Below are positions 32,960 through 44,349 of a stretch of 64,000 nucleotides of DNA, in pieces (within the stretch, counting starts at the first letter, position 1; every line of letters starts with the position of its first letter). Source of the stretch: Macrothele yani (lineage: Eukaryota; Arthropoda; Arachnida; Araneae; Macrothelidae); contig CM077011.1 of the NCBI GenBank assembly GCA_039090855.1, positions 33,375,501 to 33,439,500 on the forward strand. The letters run 5' to 3'. A program made the translations under genes and the position numbers. The notes beneath the pieces were generated by a model that made no database searches, was not told the origin of the DNA, and was given only the letters and a program-made list of their open reading frames with translations.

Positions 32960-34558
32960 CAGGGACGCGCCAAGAGGGGGTTCAACGGGTGCGAAGAACC
33001 CGGGCGCGGCAGCAGGCGCGTACGGGGCGACTGTACTCTGAGTCTGTGTTGCACCATGCGCATGAAAGAAAATTGTTAGACTGAAAAGGCAATTTGTTTA
33101 CCTCGTAACGTCTTTAAAAAAAACGACCTATGTGCCAAATGGTCTGTAAGCCAAACTCAGTCTTTCATGCAACCCCTTCCCCAGATTTTTTAAGATAAGA
33201 TACGTCTCTTTCGACTTATTTCGTATATCGCACATCACTTTCGCTAATGGTAATTAATCGCCCCAAAACGGGTGTGTTCAACTGGTACGTATTCCCGCAT
33301 GTCCTGGAGACTGTTCTGAATGCGATACCCGAGGGTAACAGTATCCCATCAAAAGCAGCAGAACTCCAATGCCAGATCAAAACTTTGTTCGTTGGCGTTA
33401 GCATGCAAGCAATTTAGACGAAGCAGGAAGTTTGTTTTTCTACTACGACACCAGAAGTTTGTCACGGATCCTCGGGAAATTACGATACAGATGTGTTCCT
33501 TGAAGTTCTCTTTAAGTACGTCCAAAGAACGGCACTGGGGGATGGGAGGGTGTAGTGCGGGAAACATGGGGATGGGGAGGGTGTAAAAATCAGTTTGCCG
33601 GGTACTGGTTTTAGCCAAATGCCGTGAAATAATTTCTGAAATAATTTAATTTCTGAAATAATTTATGAACTTGAAGAAGAGAAATGTATCGGAGTACTTA
33701 GAAGGGGTGAAGATGATGATAAAGCCTGAAATTCAGACATTAAAACTGATGAACAGGAGGGGACAAAACTGCGTGGGTACCAATCTCCCGGGATCTATCT
33801 GTAACAGTGGCTTACGGGGAAAGATCGTTTTCCAAACTTAAAATTATTAAAGTTACTTTTGATTAAATATGAAACAGGAACGACTTTCAAATATATGTAT
33901 CGTCAGTATTGAAAACAAAATTGCTTGAGACTTAGACAATTCGAACATTGTTAAAACGTTTTTATCACAAAAAAAAAGCTACAAAAGTTAATTTTAGCTG
34001 AAACTACGTATGTTTGTGTGCTTTCTTGAAGCTTCAGTTTGTAGTTTATAGGAAAAAATATTTTTATTTAATACGAAAACCATTTATTTCGAATTCTGCT
34101 TTTAGTTTTATACAACTTATTTGTATATGTTTGTGTGTACCCATATGAAAGATTTTTTGGTTAGAATACTTGAAGAGACGCTCGTCATGTTGAATGTTAT
34201 ATATATCAAAATCCCCCCCCCCCAATTCGGGGAAAAAGCTGTAATATGTTTATCATCATACATGACGAAACCTTTTTACCGGTAAAGCTGACTTTTATGT
34301 ACATTGACAGAGTGGAAGCTGACTGCTTAGATTATTTGCAGAGTCATCTGAACTACAGTTATACAGATTTTCTTTCCTTCACTTTTATATGAGATAATTG
34401 TGTTTTATGAAAACTGTTAATTTACGGGAAATAGAAAATGATGTTGCTAAAGATATTTATTTCATGTAAAAATGAATAAAAATTGAAAAATATTCTCGTA
34501 CAAGGGGCGGAAAATCTGGGCTTTCGCCCGGGCGGCAAGTACCCTTGGCGCGCCCCTG
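32960..34558 (+). mobile_element. hAT element, internally deleted, with perfect 8-bp target duplication
   Basis: The ends CAGGGACGCGCCAAG (32960) and the inverse CTTGGCGCGCCCCTG (ending 34558) are imperfect inverted repeats with GC-rich flanks. TTTATTTG occurs at 32952-32959 and again at 34559-34566, the 8-bp duplication expected of hAT. At 1.6 kb it is much shorter than an autonomous element. Confidence 0.88.
33640..33975 (+). pseudogene. hAT transposase C-terminal remnant (dimerisation domain)
   Basis: LSVTVAYGERSFSKLKIIK (near 33795-33850) is the start of the hAT dimerisation domain. QERLSNICIVSIENKIA then DLDNSNIVKTFLSQ follow in the expected order near 33870-33965, with a stop between them. 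All N-terminal domains are lost, consistent with an internal deletion derivative. Confidence 0.78.
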
Positions 34559-34566
34559 TTTATTTG

Positions 34567-35337
34567 TACATATGGAGGTGTCCGAATCGTTTTGTCTACA
34601 TAGTGTATGTATAGGGGGCTCAAAGGGGGCCGCATAGTGGTCCAAAATGCGAATCTTCCGAGACAAATTTATTTTTAACTTGAAACCGATAGATCTTATA
34701 GCATGAACAAAGAAAATTTTCAAAATAGTAAAACTGCATGTTGATTTTTTATTAAGACTGTTAGTGACGATGACAGATGAAAAATTTAATCATTTTATCA
34801 CTCTGAAAAAACTGAACGGCACAGTTTACTTATATCATACTCTAAATTTAAGAACAAATGTAATGCACCAATAAGAAATTAATAAAACGGAATAATATAA
34901 TATAATATAATATAATATAATATAATATAATATAATATAATATAATATAATTAAAACATTACTTTCTTATCAATTGATAGACATTCAAAACACATCCATA
35001 CACACACTACATACATACACGCAGAACATATACGTAAGGCTATGTTATTACCAACTATTCTCATTGCAATAGACTTCCACCAAGCATTCGTTTCAGACAT
35101 GCATCAAGTGTTTTCTGCCACGTATTCCAAATAACGCAAGGCTTCCTCTAGAGCAGGAAGGAGTCTTCAACCCGTTACCTGCGGCGCACTTTTTAAATGG
35201 CCAGCGAGACGTCCGCAAAGGGAATACTAAAATGGAAAAAAAACTAATTTTCGAAATGGAGAAATGAATATCCAGATACCTCGAGTACACGGACTCTGAA
35301 TTCCCAAATCTTTTATGAGCTATTCTGCGATACATTA
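34567..35337. repeat. Spacer with a (TATAA)n microsatellite
   Basis: A TAATATAATATAATATAATA tract runs from about 34889 to 34952. The rest of the interval, to the mariner end at 35340, shows nothing I can support. Confidence 0.7.
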
Positions 35338-35339
35338 TA

Positions 35340-36610
35340 CAAGGTTTGTCCGGAAAGTAATGAGACCACTTTTCCTGGGCCAATCAGAAGGGCCGGAGGG
35401 CGGAGTCTCCGTGCGTGACTGACTGTTGGCGGGGTATGTTAGGTAAACGATCGATGTCTCGTCAGTTGGCTCTGAGCTTTTGCAGGGTGAGGATTGCTTG
35501 CGAAGTGGACAGCTGTGTAAGCGTCGCGTAACGGTCAAAATGCAGAAGAGTGTCGAACAGCGATACGTGGTAAAGTTTTGTGTTAAACTTGAAACATTCG
35601 CTACCGAGATTCTTGCTATGATACAGGAAGCCTACGGGAAGGATGTTTTATCGAAAGCACAAGTGTTTCGGTGGCACAAAACGTTCACAGAGGGAAGAGA
35701 GGGCGTCGAGGATGAGCCACGCCCAGGGCGCCCTTCAACGTCTCACACTTCGGACAATGTGTAAAAGGTGAAAGCGGTTTTGGACTCTGACCGACGTCTG
35801 AGTGTTAGATTGGTAGCAGAGCGCGTGGGACTCGCAAAATCCATTGTGCATGAAATCATCACGCAAGAATTGCAGATGCGGAAAGTTTGCGCCAAATTGG
35901 GTTCCTATGGTTTTGACCGATGAACAGAGGAACAACCGTGCGTCGGTTTCTCGTGAGGTTGTGGACCGTGTGAGGAGTGAACCTGGTTTTTTGTAGAAAG
36001 TGATAACAGGTGATGATACGTGGGTCTTCGAATACGATCCAGAGACGAAAAGACAGAGCTCAGAGCGGCACACTCCCGAGTCTCCTCGACCAAAGACGGC
36101 TCGAATGTGCAATTCGAAGATGAAATCGATGCTGATTGTCTTCTTTGGCTGTAAAGGGTCCATAAGGAGTTCGTACCACTCGGAAAAACGGTCAACGCTG
36201 CATTTTACGTGGAAATGCTTCAACGGCTGACGAACAGAGTTGCGCGCGTCCGCCCGGAGATCACCAACACTTGGGTTCTTCACCACGATAATGCGCCGAG
36301 CCATGCGTCGCTGAGAGTGAAAGAGTTTCTGGCGAAACACAACGTAGCAACGCTTCCCCAACCTCCCTACAGCCCGGACTTGGGCCAGGCGACTTCTTTT
36401 TCGTTTCCCCGACTCAAATCCAGCCTGAAAGGACATCATTTTGGGACTGTTACAAACGTACAGGCAAGCTACGCGGCGGGGCAGAACCTCTGGCAGCTGT
36501 GTATCGATGTTCAAGAATGTTATTTCGAGGAATTTTAATGTTATGTAAGTATAACTTTAATTAAACCGTCTGTTATTGAATGAGTCTCATTACGTTCCGG
36601 GCAAACCTTG
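35340..36610 (+). mobile_element. mariner transposon, 1.27 kb, both ends present
   Basis: A 27-bp inverted repeat beginning CAAGGTTTGTCCGGAAAGTA lies at 35340 and, inverted, ending at 36610, with two mismatches. TA flanks both ends (35338-35339 and 36611-36612). A SINE has inserted across the right flank. Confidence 0.93.
35540..36538 (+). pseudogene. mariner DD34D transposase, inactivated
   Basis: The start is MQKSVEQRYVVKFCVKL. The N-terminal helix-turn-helix region (AYGKDVLSKAQVFRWHKTF) and the basic EDEPRPGRPSTS linker are clear. TAA at 35762-35764 replaces a Glu codon. Catalytic motifs are VITGDDTWVFEYDPETKRQS, VLHHDNAPSHASLRV and PPYSPDLG, after which a frame change removes the normal third-Asp context. 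Frame changes also occur near 35895, 35995 and 36175. The stop is TAA 36536-36538. Confidence 0.9.
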
Positions 36611-36613
36611 TAT

Positions 36614-36834
36614 GCCGCCCCGGTGGCGCAGTGGTCTAAGGCGCTGGCCTTTGATCATTCGTCCGTAAGGGGTCCGGGTTCGAATCCCGGTCAGGCGTGG
36701 ATGTTGTGTTTGTCTTACGGCACTGGTTCTCTCCCTTCCCTGGAACCAGTGACCATAAATTAGGGACGGGCGACTGCTTATAGCCCATTGAGTTGCTCAC
36801 GGTGGTCGTTAAACCTCCAATCAAAAAAAAAAAA
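36614..36834 (+). mobile_element. SINE S1 copy inserted at the right end of the mariner
   Basis: A full-length S1 with boxes A and B and a poly-A tail. The duplication AAACCTTGTAT (36603-36613 and 36835-36845) contains the last bases of the mariner inverted repeat and its TA. Confidence 0.92.
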
Positions 36835-36845
36835 AAACCTTGTAT

Positions 36846-37860
36846 AACTGGAAATTTTAAAAAGTACTGAAAAATATAGGCTTATGAGGTGTCTACTTCG
36901 GAATTCTTTGAAACATTGATATCATCGGCTTGATGTACTCCGCGCAGCAAAAGTTGCATATATTCAAGTTTATTATTTATGCGAATAAAATAACTTTTTG
37001 AATTAAGTTTACAAGATCTGAAAACATTTTAATCCCGAATAATTTTTTTAAGTGAATTTCTAAAATGTGTGTCAGTCGCTTTTAGGACACGCTTATATGA
37101 ACGATTTCTAAATTTTTAATGGAATAATTTAAAACACTAAAGAAACAGAAGAAAGAAAATGATAATTACAAAAACATAGTGGGTAAACAAGAACGTAGCT
37201 TGGATATTATACGCGTGTTACTGCAATTTCCTTGAACACTGGATCCATGATGGCGTAACCAATAATTAAAAGTGGGTGGGTAGACTGATGCGTAAAAAAA
37301 AGGTATATGTTTTCTTAGCGTTCCGCTACGAATTTATGAATACAACATGTGGTTTCACCGAAATTTTCTTGTTTAATGGTTGTTACACTTTGCGGATGAG
37401 CTTTGTTTATAAACTTCCTTGTTCGAAACAATGCTTTAAACTTTTCAGTCATGAGATATTATTCTGTAAGTGGTGTCATTATTGTAATTACTTCTTTTTT
37501 TCCACTTAAAGTAGTTTCGTAAGCCGCGTTGTCCTCTTTATATACTCCATGTCAAATACTGCAATAAAATCAGATTCCAGAGCAAGCTGTTTTATTTTGT
37601 GATACTTTTTTCTTCCTGTTTCCCTCGGCAAGCATAGCGTTTGGCGTTCTTCAGCCCGCTCGAGGTTTTCCGCTATCAAAAGTTCATAACTAAGTAAGTT
37701 GAAGCCAAGTGCTGTCATCCAAAAAAGAACTGGCTCAAAGTCAAGTGCTTTTATCAAAATACAACAGCCGTTCCATGAAAAATGAGAGTAAAATCAAACA
37801 AAATGAAGAAATATAAGTACAGCAAAATATATGTTATCCTTTCTGAAAGTATCTTCCCTG
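36846..37860. other. No recognisable gene
   Basis: AT-rich. An 83-codon minus-strand frame at 37506-37757 (MIKALDFEPVLFWMTALGFN...) and a 77-codon plus frame at 37276-37509 have no features I recognise. Confidence 0.4.
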
Positions 37861-37884
37861 GAATGATACGCAACGGTCCCATCA

Positions 37885-38620
37885 TTAAGTCCACTTTTCA
37901 AAGCATGTGGCGAAGGCATTTCGTGGAAGCTGCTTTAGCGACACCTGTACAGCTTGAATAACGTCAGCATCTGTGTTGAATGTTGCGCCACGAAACTTCT
38001 CCTTTATAGTTGAAAACAACCAGAATTTGCACGGGGCGAGGTCAGGACTGCAGGCAGGCTGTGGCATGACTTCAATACTGCATTTCGTAAGAAACTGTTG
38101 AATACAGGCAGCCACATGTGGGCGGCCGTTATCATGGTGTAGGGTCCACTTGTCCACCAGTTCCGGTTGCTCAATCGATTTGTCGTCGCGACAGAAGCTT
38201 CAATACTGAAATGTAATACTCAGCATTGACAGTAATTTGTGGAGGAACGGCGTGCTGGTAGACTACACCTATCAAAGAAAATTATCATCATCACCTTCCC
38301 AGCCGATTTGGTTTGGCGAACTTTTTCGGAGGAGGCGAACCTGTGTGTTTCCAGACACTCGTTGCGCGCTTCGTAAGGGTGTCGAAATATTGGACCCATG
38401 TTTCATCGGCAGTTATTACTGTGTTTAGAAAATTTGGATCCTTTGCAATCATTTGTTTGCGCTCATGATACACTTGAACTCTGGCTAACAATCGTTCTCT
38501 AGTCAGGTGATGAGGTACCCATCTGGAACACACACGATGCAGCAGTAATTTGTCGCGTAGAATGCGGAATGCCGACGTTTTTGAAATATTAGTTGACGCC
38601 ACTATGTCTTCACACGTCAT
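37885..38620 (-). pseudogene. mariner DD34D transposase, N-terminally truncated
   Basis: The minus strand reads MTCEDIVASTNISKTSAFRI (second helix-turn-helix), HHLTRERLLARVQVYHERK, VITADETWVQYFDTLTKRAT and, after a frame change, WTLHHDNGRPHVAACIQQFL and SPDLAPCKFWLFSTIKEKF. The third catalytic Asp is replaced by Lys (CKFWLF, where CDF is usual). The first DNA-binding domain is missing, and no inverted repeats were found. It lies immediately beside the 145-bp array. Confidence 0.87.
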
Positions 38621-38778
38621 TCGTTGATCTCCGATGCAATGGTGTTTATAGCAACGACTACCTTAACGGTGAATTATTTAAAGCCGAATTAGCAACAAAA
38701 GAAAACAAAATTATGTATTATGTTTTATCGCATTGCAAAAATCATAAATGAAAATGAAACTCCTCTTTTGACGACTCA

Positions 38779-40228
38779 ACAGAGGGTGAGTCGAAGGTTT
38801 TGCAATATTTCGATCACTTTTTGTCTTCATACGTACCTTTACGACGAAAGCTGACTAGCATTCAAAGTATAGGCCATCGTGTTGCACCGTCTTGAGCCAT
38901 CTGTCTGCCAGTTCTTCGATTGTACAGAGGGTGAGTCGAACGTTTTGCAATATTTGGATCACTTTATGTCTTCATACGTACCTTTACGACGAAAGCTGAC
39001 TAGCATTCAAAGTATAGGCCATCGTGTTGCACCGTCTTGAGCCATCTGTCTGCCAGTTCTTCGATTGTACAGAGGGTGAGTCGAACGTTTTGCAATATTT
39101 GGATCACTTTATGTCTTCATACGTTCCTTTACGACGAAAGCTGACTAGCATTCAAAGTATAGGCCATCGTGTTGCACCGTCTTGAGCCATCTGTCTGCCA
39201 GTTCTTCGATTGTACAGAGGGTGAGTCGAACGTTTTGCAATATTTGGATCACTTTATGTCTTCATACGTACCTTTACGACGAAAGCTGACTAGCATTCAA
39301 AGTATAGGCCATCGTGTTGCACCGTCTTGAGCCATCTGTCTGCCAGTTCTTCGATTGTACAGAGGGTGAGTCGAACGTTTTGCAATATTTGGATCACTTT
39401 ATGTCTTCATACGTACCTTTACGACGAAAGCTGACTAGCATTCAAAGTATAGGCCATCGTGTTGCACCGTCTTGAGCCATCTGTCTGCCAGTTCTTCGAT
39501 TGTACAGAGGGTGAGTCGAAAGTTTTGCAATATTTGGATCACTTTATGTCTTCATACGTACCTTTACGACGAAAGCTGACTAGCATTCAAAGTATAGGCC
39601 ATCGTGTTGCACCGTCTTGAGCCATCTGTCTGCCAGTTTTTCGATTGTACAGAGGGTGAGTCGAAAGTTTTGCAATATTTGGATCACTTTATGTCTTCAT
39701 ACGTACCTTTACGACGAAAGCTGACTAGCATTCAAAGTATAGGCCATCGTGTTGCACCGTCTTGAGCCATCTGTCTGCCAGTTCTTCGATTGTACAGAGG
39801 GTGAGTCGAAAGTTTTGCAATATTTGGATCACTTTATGTCTTCATACGTACCTTTACGACGAAAGCTGACTAGCATTCAAGGTATAGGCCATCGTGTTGC
39901 ACCGCCTTGAGCCATCTGTCTGCCAGTTCTTCGATTGTACAGAGGGTGAGTCGAAAGTTTTGCAATATTTGGATCACTTTATGTCTTCATACGTACCTTT
40001 ACGACGAAAGCTGACTAGCATTCAAAGTATAGGCCATCGTGTTGCACCGTCTTGAGCCATCTGTCTACCAGTTCTTCGATTGTACAGAGGGTGAGTCGAA
40101 AGTTTTGCAATATTTGGATCACTTTATGTCTTCATACGTACCTTTACTACGAAAGCTGACTAGCGTTCAAAGTATAGGCCATCGTGTTGCACCGTCTTTA
40201 GCCATCTGTATGCCATTTCTTTTATCCC
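38779..40228. repeat. Ten tandem 145-bp units derived from the end of the adjoining mariner
   Basis: ACAGAGGGTGAGTCGAA recurs at 38779, 38924, 39069, 39214, 39359, 39504, 39649, 39794, 39939 and 40084, exactly 145 bases apart. Units 2-9 are nearly identical; the first and last are more diverged. The unit start matches, inverted, the right end of the mariner (CTTTCGACTCACCCTCTG at 41348-41365). The last unit runs on into the mariner's coding end, so the array is a multiplied mariner terminus. Confidence 0.93.
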
Positions 40229-41365
40229 GCGGTGGTACCAGTTCTTGTCCTTCTAGGCGAAGAACTCCTTCACCCCAGCTACCATCTCCTCCTGGTTGTT
40301 GAAGTGCCGCCCGCGATGGAAGTGGGCCATGGACCGAAATAAGTAATAATCCGACTGGGCACGGTCCGGACTATATGCTGGGTGGGCCATCAGTTCGATG
40401 CCCTCAAGTTCGTGGAGTTTTGCCTGGGTCGTTCGCGCAGTATGAGGCTGAGCGTTGTCCTGCTGTAGGAGAGAGCGCTTTCTGTTCACCAGTTCCGGGT
40501 ACTTCTCCTCCAAAACGTCATACATCCTCTCCAGCTGTTCACAGTAGAAGTTGGCGTTGATGGTCCGACCGTCTGGAACAAATTCGTAATGGATTATCCC
40601 CTCGAAATTCCACCAGACACAGAGCATCACCTTGTGCTCGTAGCGTCCACGTTTGGCAACAGGTTCAGGAAGCTGTCCCGGGCTCAACCATTGCCGTTGT
40701 GTGTAAGAATTACGGAAATAGACCCACTTTTCATCGCACGTAACAATTCTCTTGATGAAGCGTACATCACGCGGGTTTTCTAGTGCACACTTCCACTCGA
40801 CGGTTTGGTTCAGCTGGCGTCAGTTTATGAGGGACAATGCGGCAGCTCCTGTAGACCTTGTTGAGGTCCTGAAGGTGACAAACCACGGTGGTCTGTGATA
40901 TGTCCAGATCGCCTGATAATCTCCGAGTGCTGGTTGTCATATTTGCCTCTACAGCCTGACGCACTGCCTTGGAATCCACGGTTCGCTGCTTATCTGACCT
41001 TGGCCGATCGTTGAGGTTTCTGTCACCTGAGCGAAATTTCATGAATCATCTGGTTGCGATGCTGTGGTCCACGGAACCTTTACCATTCGCATGACAAATG
41101 TTTCCTATTGCTTGAGCAGCTTTATGGCCGAGTTCAAACTCGTAACGCAAACGTTCCCTAATTAGCCGGTTGTGGCTGTTCATCTTTCAGGCGTCCCAAC
41201 CACAGACAGAACGACGATGTGCAATGCTGTTCTCAGCAACGACTACCACTAAATACCCCTTTGGACTGACTGCAGTGCGCGACTTGAACTAGTTTAAACA
41301 CGTGACATAACCACCGCAGCACATGCATTTATGCAAATATTGCAAAACTTTCGACTCACCCTCTG
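40085..41365 (-). mobile_element. mariner transposon, 1.28 kb, with its 3' end tandemly amplified
   Basis: The inverted repeat CAGAGGGTGAGTCGAAAGTT at 40085 matches the right end, inverted, at about 41335-41365. TA follows at 41366-41367, and the left end is preceded by TA (40083-40084). The transposase is on the minus strand. Confidence 0.9.
40253..41183 (-). pseudogene. mariner DD34D transposase, one stop and frameshift
   Basis: The start is MNSHNRLIRERLRYEFELGH (ATG at 41183). The helix-turn-helix region (KAAQAIGNICHANGKGSVDH) is followed by a TGA where TRWFMKF is expected (near 41043), then MKFRSGDRNLNDRPRSDKQR. After a frame change near 40760 it continues with IVTCDEKWVYFRNSYTQRQW, RSLLQQDNAQPHTARTTQAK and PAYSPDRAQSDYYLFRSMAH, so all three Asp positions are present. 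The stop follows VKEFFA at 40253. Confidence 0.9.
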
Positions 41366-41367
41366 TA

Positions 41368-41945
41368 TTTGTCTATAAAAATCCTGATTCTAGATTAAGT
41401 GAAATACTCACAACTAAGAACCTAAGGCCAGTGTATCAACATGTGACTCGTGCATTCCCCTCCCCTGGGGGTCTTGAGTACATCCATTTGAAACCGGAAT
41501 GTTGAATATTGATGATATATTATATATATTCTGTTCTACTGCGCCACAAAATATTGTGGAGCCACAAAGTTACGTCCCAGAGATTTATCAGTTTTTAAAT
41601 GGCGCATATGTGTGTGAGTCATGAAATGCGAAACCAGTTTTCTATCCAAACGAAAGTAAACAACATACCTTTGTCTGATGGGATCAAAGTTCAACTTTCG
41701 CTGCACCAAGAAGGAACACAACAAGTCCACAGCGCTGTTTCACATCGTTGCCAGATTCGACTACTTGTAGCAGATTGGGCTACTTTGAAAAGCAATCTGC
41801 TACTGTTTTTTGTTGTTCTTCTTCTTCTTCTTCTTCTTTTTTACGATCTACTACTTTGCTACCTTTTGGACTACTTTTTTCCTGCCTGTTTTAAGTATTA
41901 TTCTCAGTAGATTTTTTAAAAATCTTGAATAGGTAACGTAATTAT
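41368..41945. other. No recognisable gene; (TTC)n tract
   Basis: A TTCTTCTTCTTCTTCTTC tract lies at about 41817-41840, within a region of repeated CTACTTTG/CTACTTTT words. Nothing else is supported. Confidence 0.4.
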
Positions 41946-41947
41946 GA

Positions 41948-42095
41948 GCCACCCCGTATCACAGCAGTCTAAGCATTGGCTTCTGACCATTCGCCCGAGA
42001 TGGGTACGGGTTCGAATCCCGGTGAGGCATGGATGTTGTGTTTGTCTTACAGCACTGGCTCCCTACCTTTCCTGGAACCAGTGACCCTAAATTAG
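41948..42095 (+). mobile_element. SINE S1 copy, 3'-truncated
   Basis: The S1 head (GCCACCCCGTATCACAGCAG), box B (GGTTCGAATCC) and body run to CCCTAAATTAGGAACG, then stop. The usual CGACTGCTTATAGCC tail and poly-A are missing. Confidence 0.82.
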
Positions 42096-42268
42096 GAACG
42101 ATTTTTTTCCCAAAGAGTTGTGTACACTTATCAACATGCTTCAATCTCAATTTCGTTTATTTGTGAATCATACATTTATAATAAATTAATCAAATAATAA
42201 AAAAAAATATTAATTTAACTTCTTTCTTTTTTCTTTATTTTGAAATAGACTTTTACTCGTTTGTATAT

Positions 42269-44185
42269 CTTTTTAGCACGTCTTTTGTAAAAAAAGATCG
42301 TGCTTATGTTATCGGTTTGTCCGTCCGTCTGTGGACGCGATATCTCTGTAATTAATCCGATTTGAAAAATTCATCTTGCATTGGAAAGCTTAAAATATGC
42401 GAATGATGATCCTTTATTTCGTTTTTTTTTTACGATGTACAATTTCCCCGCTAGATGGCGTAAATGCAGATGATGTCGAATTCAAAAATACGTTTTATTC
42501 CACATATTTGCTTCTAAGCATCCGATTGAAAAAATTGTTTTATTTTTCGCTTCCATTTATGTCGAAGAGTATTTTAGATGTAGTTACTTTTTCAAATTAC
42601 GCATAGATTTTCCGTTCGGGGGCGTAAAAATAAATTACCTTTTCTCCAATAACTCTTCTTCTAAAACTCTGATTTGAAAAAAAATTTCTTCAGCGGGTAC
42701 AGCTCCTGATGGAAAATCCTTTGCATATAATTTCTGATTTTTGGTAAAGAATACTTTGGCCACCAGGGGGCGTAAGTGTTAATTTTTGCTTCTGATGTAT
42801 TTGCCATAATATCTGAGTTTCTAAAATCTCGATTGAAAAAATTATTTCGTGGACCGATGCCACTCACGTCGATAAACCTTTTCGGAATATTTTCTTCTTA
42901 TAATATTCCATGGTTTCTTCACCAGGGGGCGTAGATTTATTTCTTATTTTTGTCAACATCTCTACTTCTAAGAATCCGATTTGAAAAATGTCTTCTTTGT
43001 TGGACAATGTTTTCAGTGTGACATATTTTTCATATAATTTCAAAATTTTCAAGTAAAACATGGACTTTCCGCTAGGGGGCGTAATGGTCAATTCCTTTCT
43101 CCCTATATCTCCGCTTCTAAATCTCCGATTTCGAAAATCCTTTCTGTACCGGATACAGCTCCTGATGGAAATCCTTTGCACACAATTTCTAATTTCTGTA
43201 AAAAACGATTTGGCCACCAGGTGGCGTAAGTCTTAATTTCCGCTTCTGATGTATTTGCAGCAAAATATGAGCTTCTAAAATCTCGATTGAAAAAAAAAGT
43301 CGTTTGTAGACCGATACTACTCATGCCGACAAACCTTTTAGAAACGTTTTCTTCTTAAAATAATGCATGGTTTCTATGCCAGGGGCGTAGAGGTATATCT
43401 TATTTTTGTTAATATCTCTACTTCTAGGAGTCCGATTTGAAAAATTCCTTCTTTATCTGATGGTGTTTCCGATGCGAAATGTTTTTCATATAAATACAAA
43501 ATTTTCAAGTAAATCATAGACTTTCCGCTAGGGGGTATAAAGGTAAATTGCGTTTTTTGCGTTATTCCTGCTTCTAAAACTCCGATTTGAAAAATTCTTC
43601 CTCTATTGCATACAGCACCTGATGGCAAATATTTTACACATAATTTCAAATGTTTGGTAAAGAATGTTTTGGCTACCAGGTCGCATAAGTGTTAATTTCT
43701 GCTTCTGGCGTATTTGTAGCAAAATCTGGGCAGCTGAAAACTCGTCCAAATTTATTTTTTCTTGAACCGATACCGCTCATATTGAAAAACCTTTTGAGAA
43801 TACTTTCTTCCTAAAATAATGCATGGTTTTCCCAACAGGCAACGTAAAGTCACATCTTATTTTTGTCGATATCTCTGTTTCTAAGAGCTCGATTTGAAAA
43901 ATTATTTCTGTGTTGGAGAGCGTTTCCGGTGCGAAATATTTCTCATATAAATTCATATTTTTCTTAACGCACAAATCGGCAACCAGAGGGCGTAAGCTCA
44001 CGATTCACTTTACAGCAATAGATTAAAAACCCGATTGAAAAACTTCTTTCTTCCGTCAGATATTATTGTTTTCCATACGTGTTCCATTGACTTTGAATAG
44101 CTTTGATAAATTTAATTTGCGTCAGAGCGGATTCAAAAGACGTGCATATTACACCCGAAAATTCGGGGTCATCTTTCTTGTTTTA
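42269..44185 (+). repeat. Modular repeat family M1, copy 3, complete with 11 modules
   Basis: The head (AGCACGTCTTTTGT...GATCGTGCT, then GTTTGTCCGTCCGTCTGTGG) is followed by CTCF-like motifs at 42450, 42613, 42760, 42919, 43069, 43214, 43377, 43525, 43672, 43830 and 43980 (steps 145-163). The tail contains the hairpin CCCGAAAATTCGGG (about 44154-44167). Near the ends GCACGTCTTTTG (42276-42287) and CAAAAGACGTGC (44134-44145) are exact inverse copies, hinting at subterminal inverted repeats. No coding capacity was identified. Confidence 0.82.
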
Positions 44186-44349
44186 ATTTGACACAAATTT
44201 TTACTGAACTGTGTCCCAAATATATATGGGCATATTGTGAAATATGTATCATCATCATCATCTTTGTCAACCATTACCATTCCACTGCTGGATGAAGGTC
44301 TCCCCAAGCTTCCTCCACAACGGTCTGTATTATTCCAGTCGCCTCCATG

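Noticed and set aside
35735..36514. 259-codon minus-strand frame across the mariner at 35340-36610
   Set aside because: It is longer than any intact plus-strand piece but is antisense to recognisable mariner motifs, so it is a shadow.
37506..37757. 83-codon minus-strand frame as a host gene
   Set aside because: Short, no domain, no splice or promoter signals, and located between transposon copies.
38779..40228. CRISPR array
   Set aside because: The 145-bp units are continuous, without short repeats alternating with unique spacers, and derive from a mariner end in a eukaryotic sequence.
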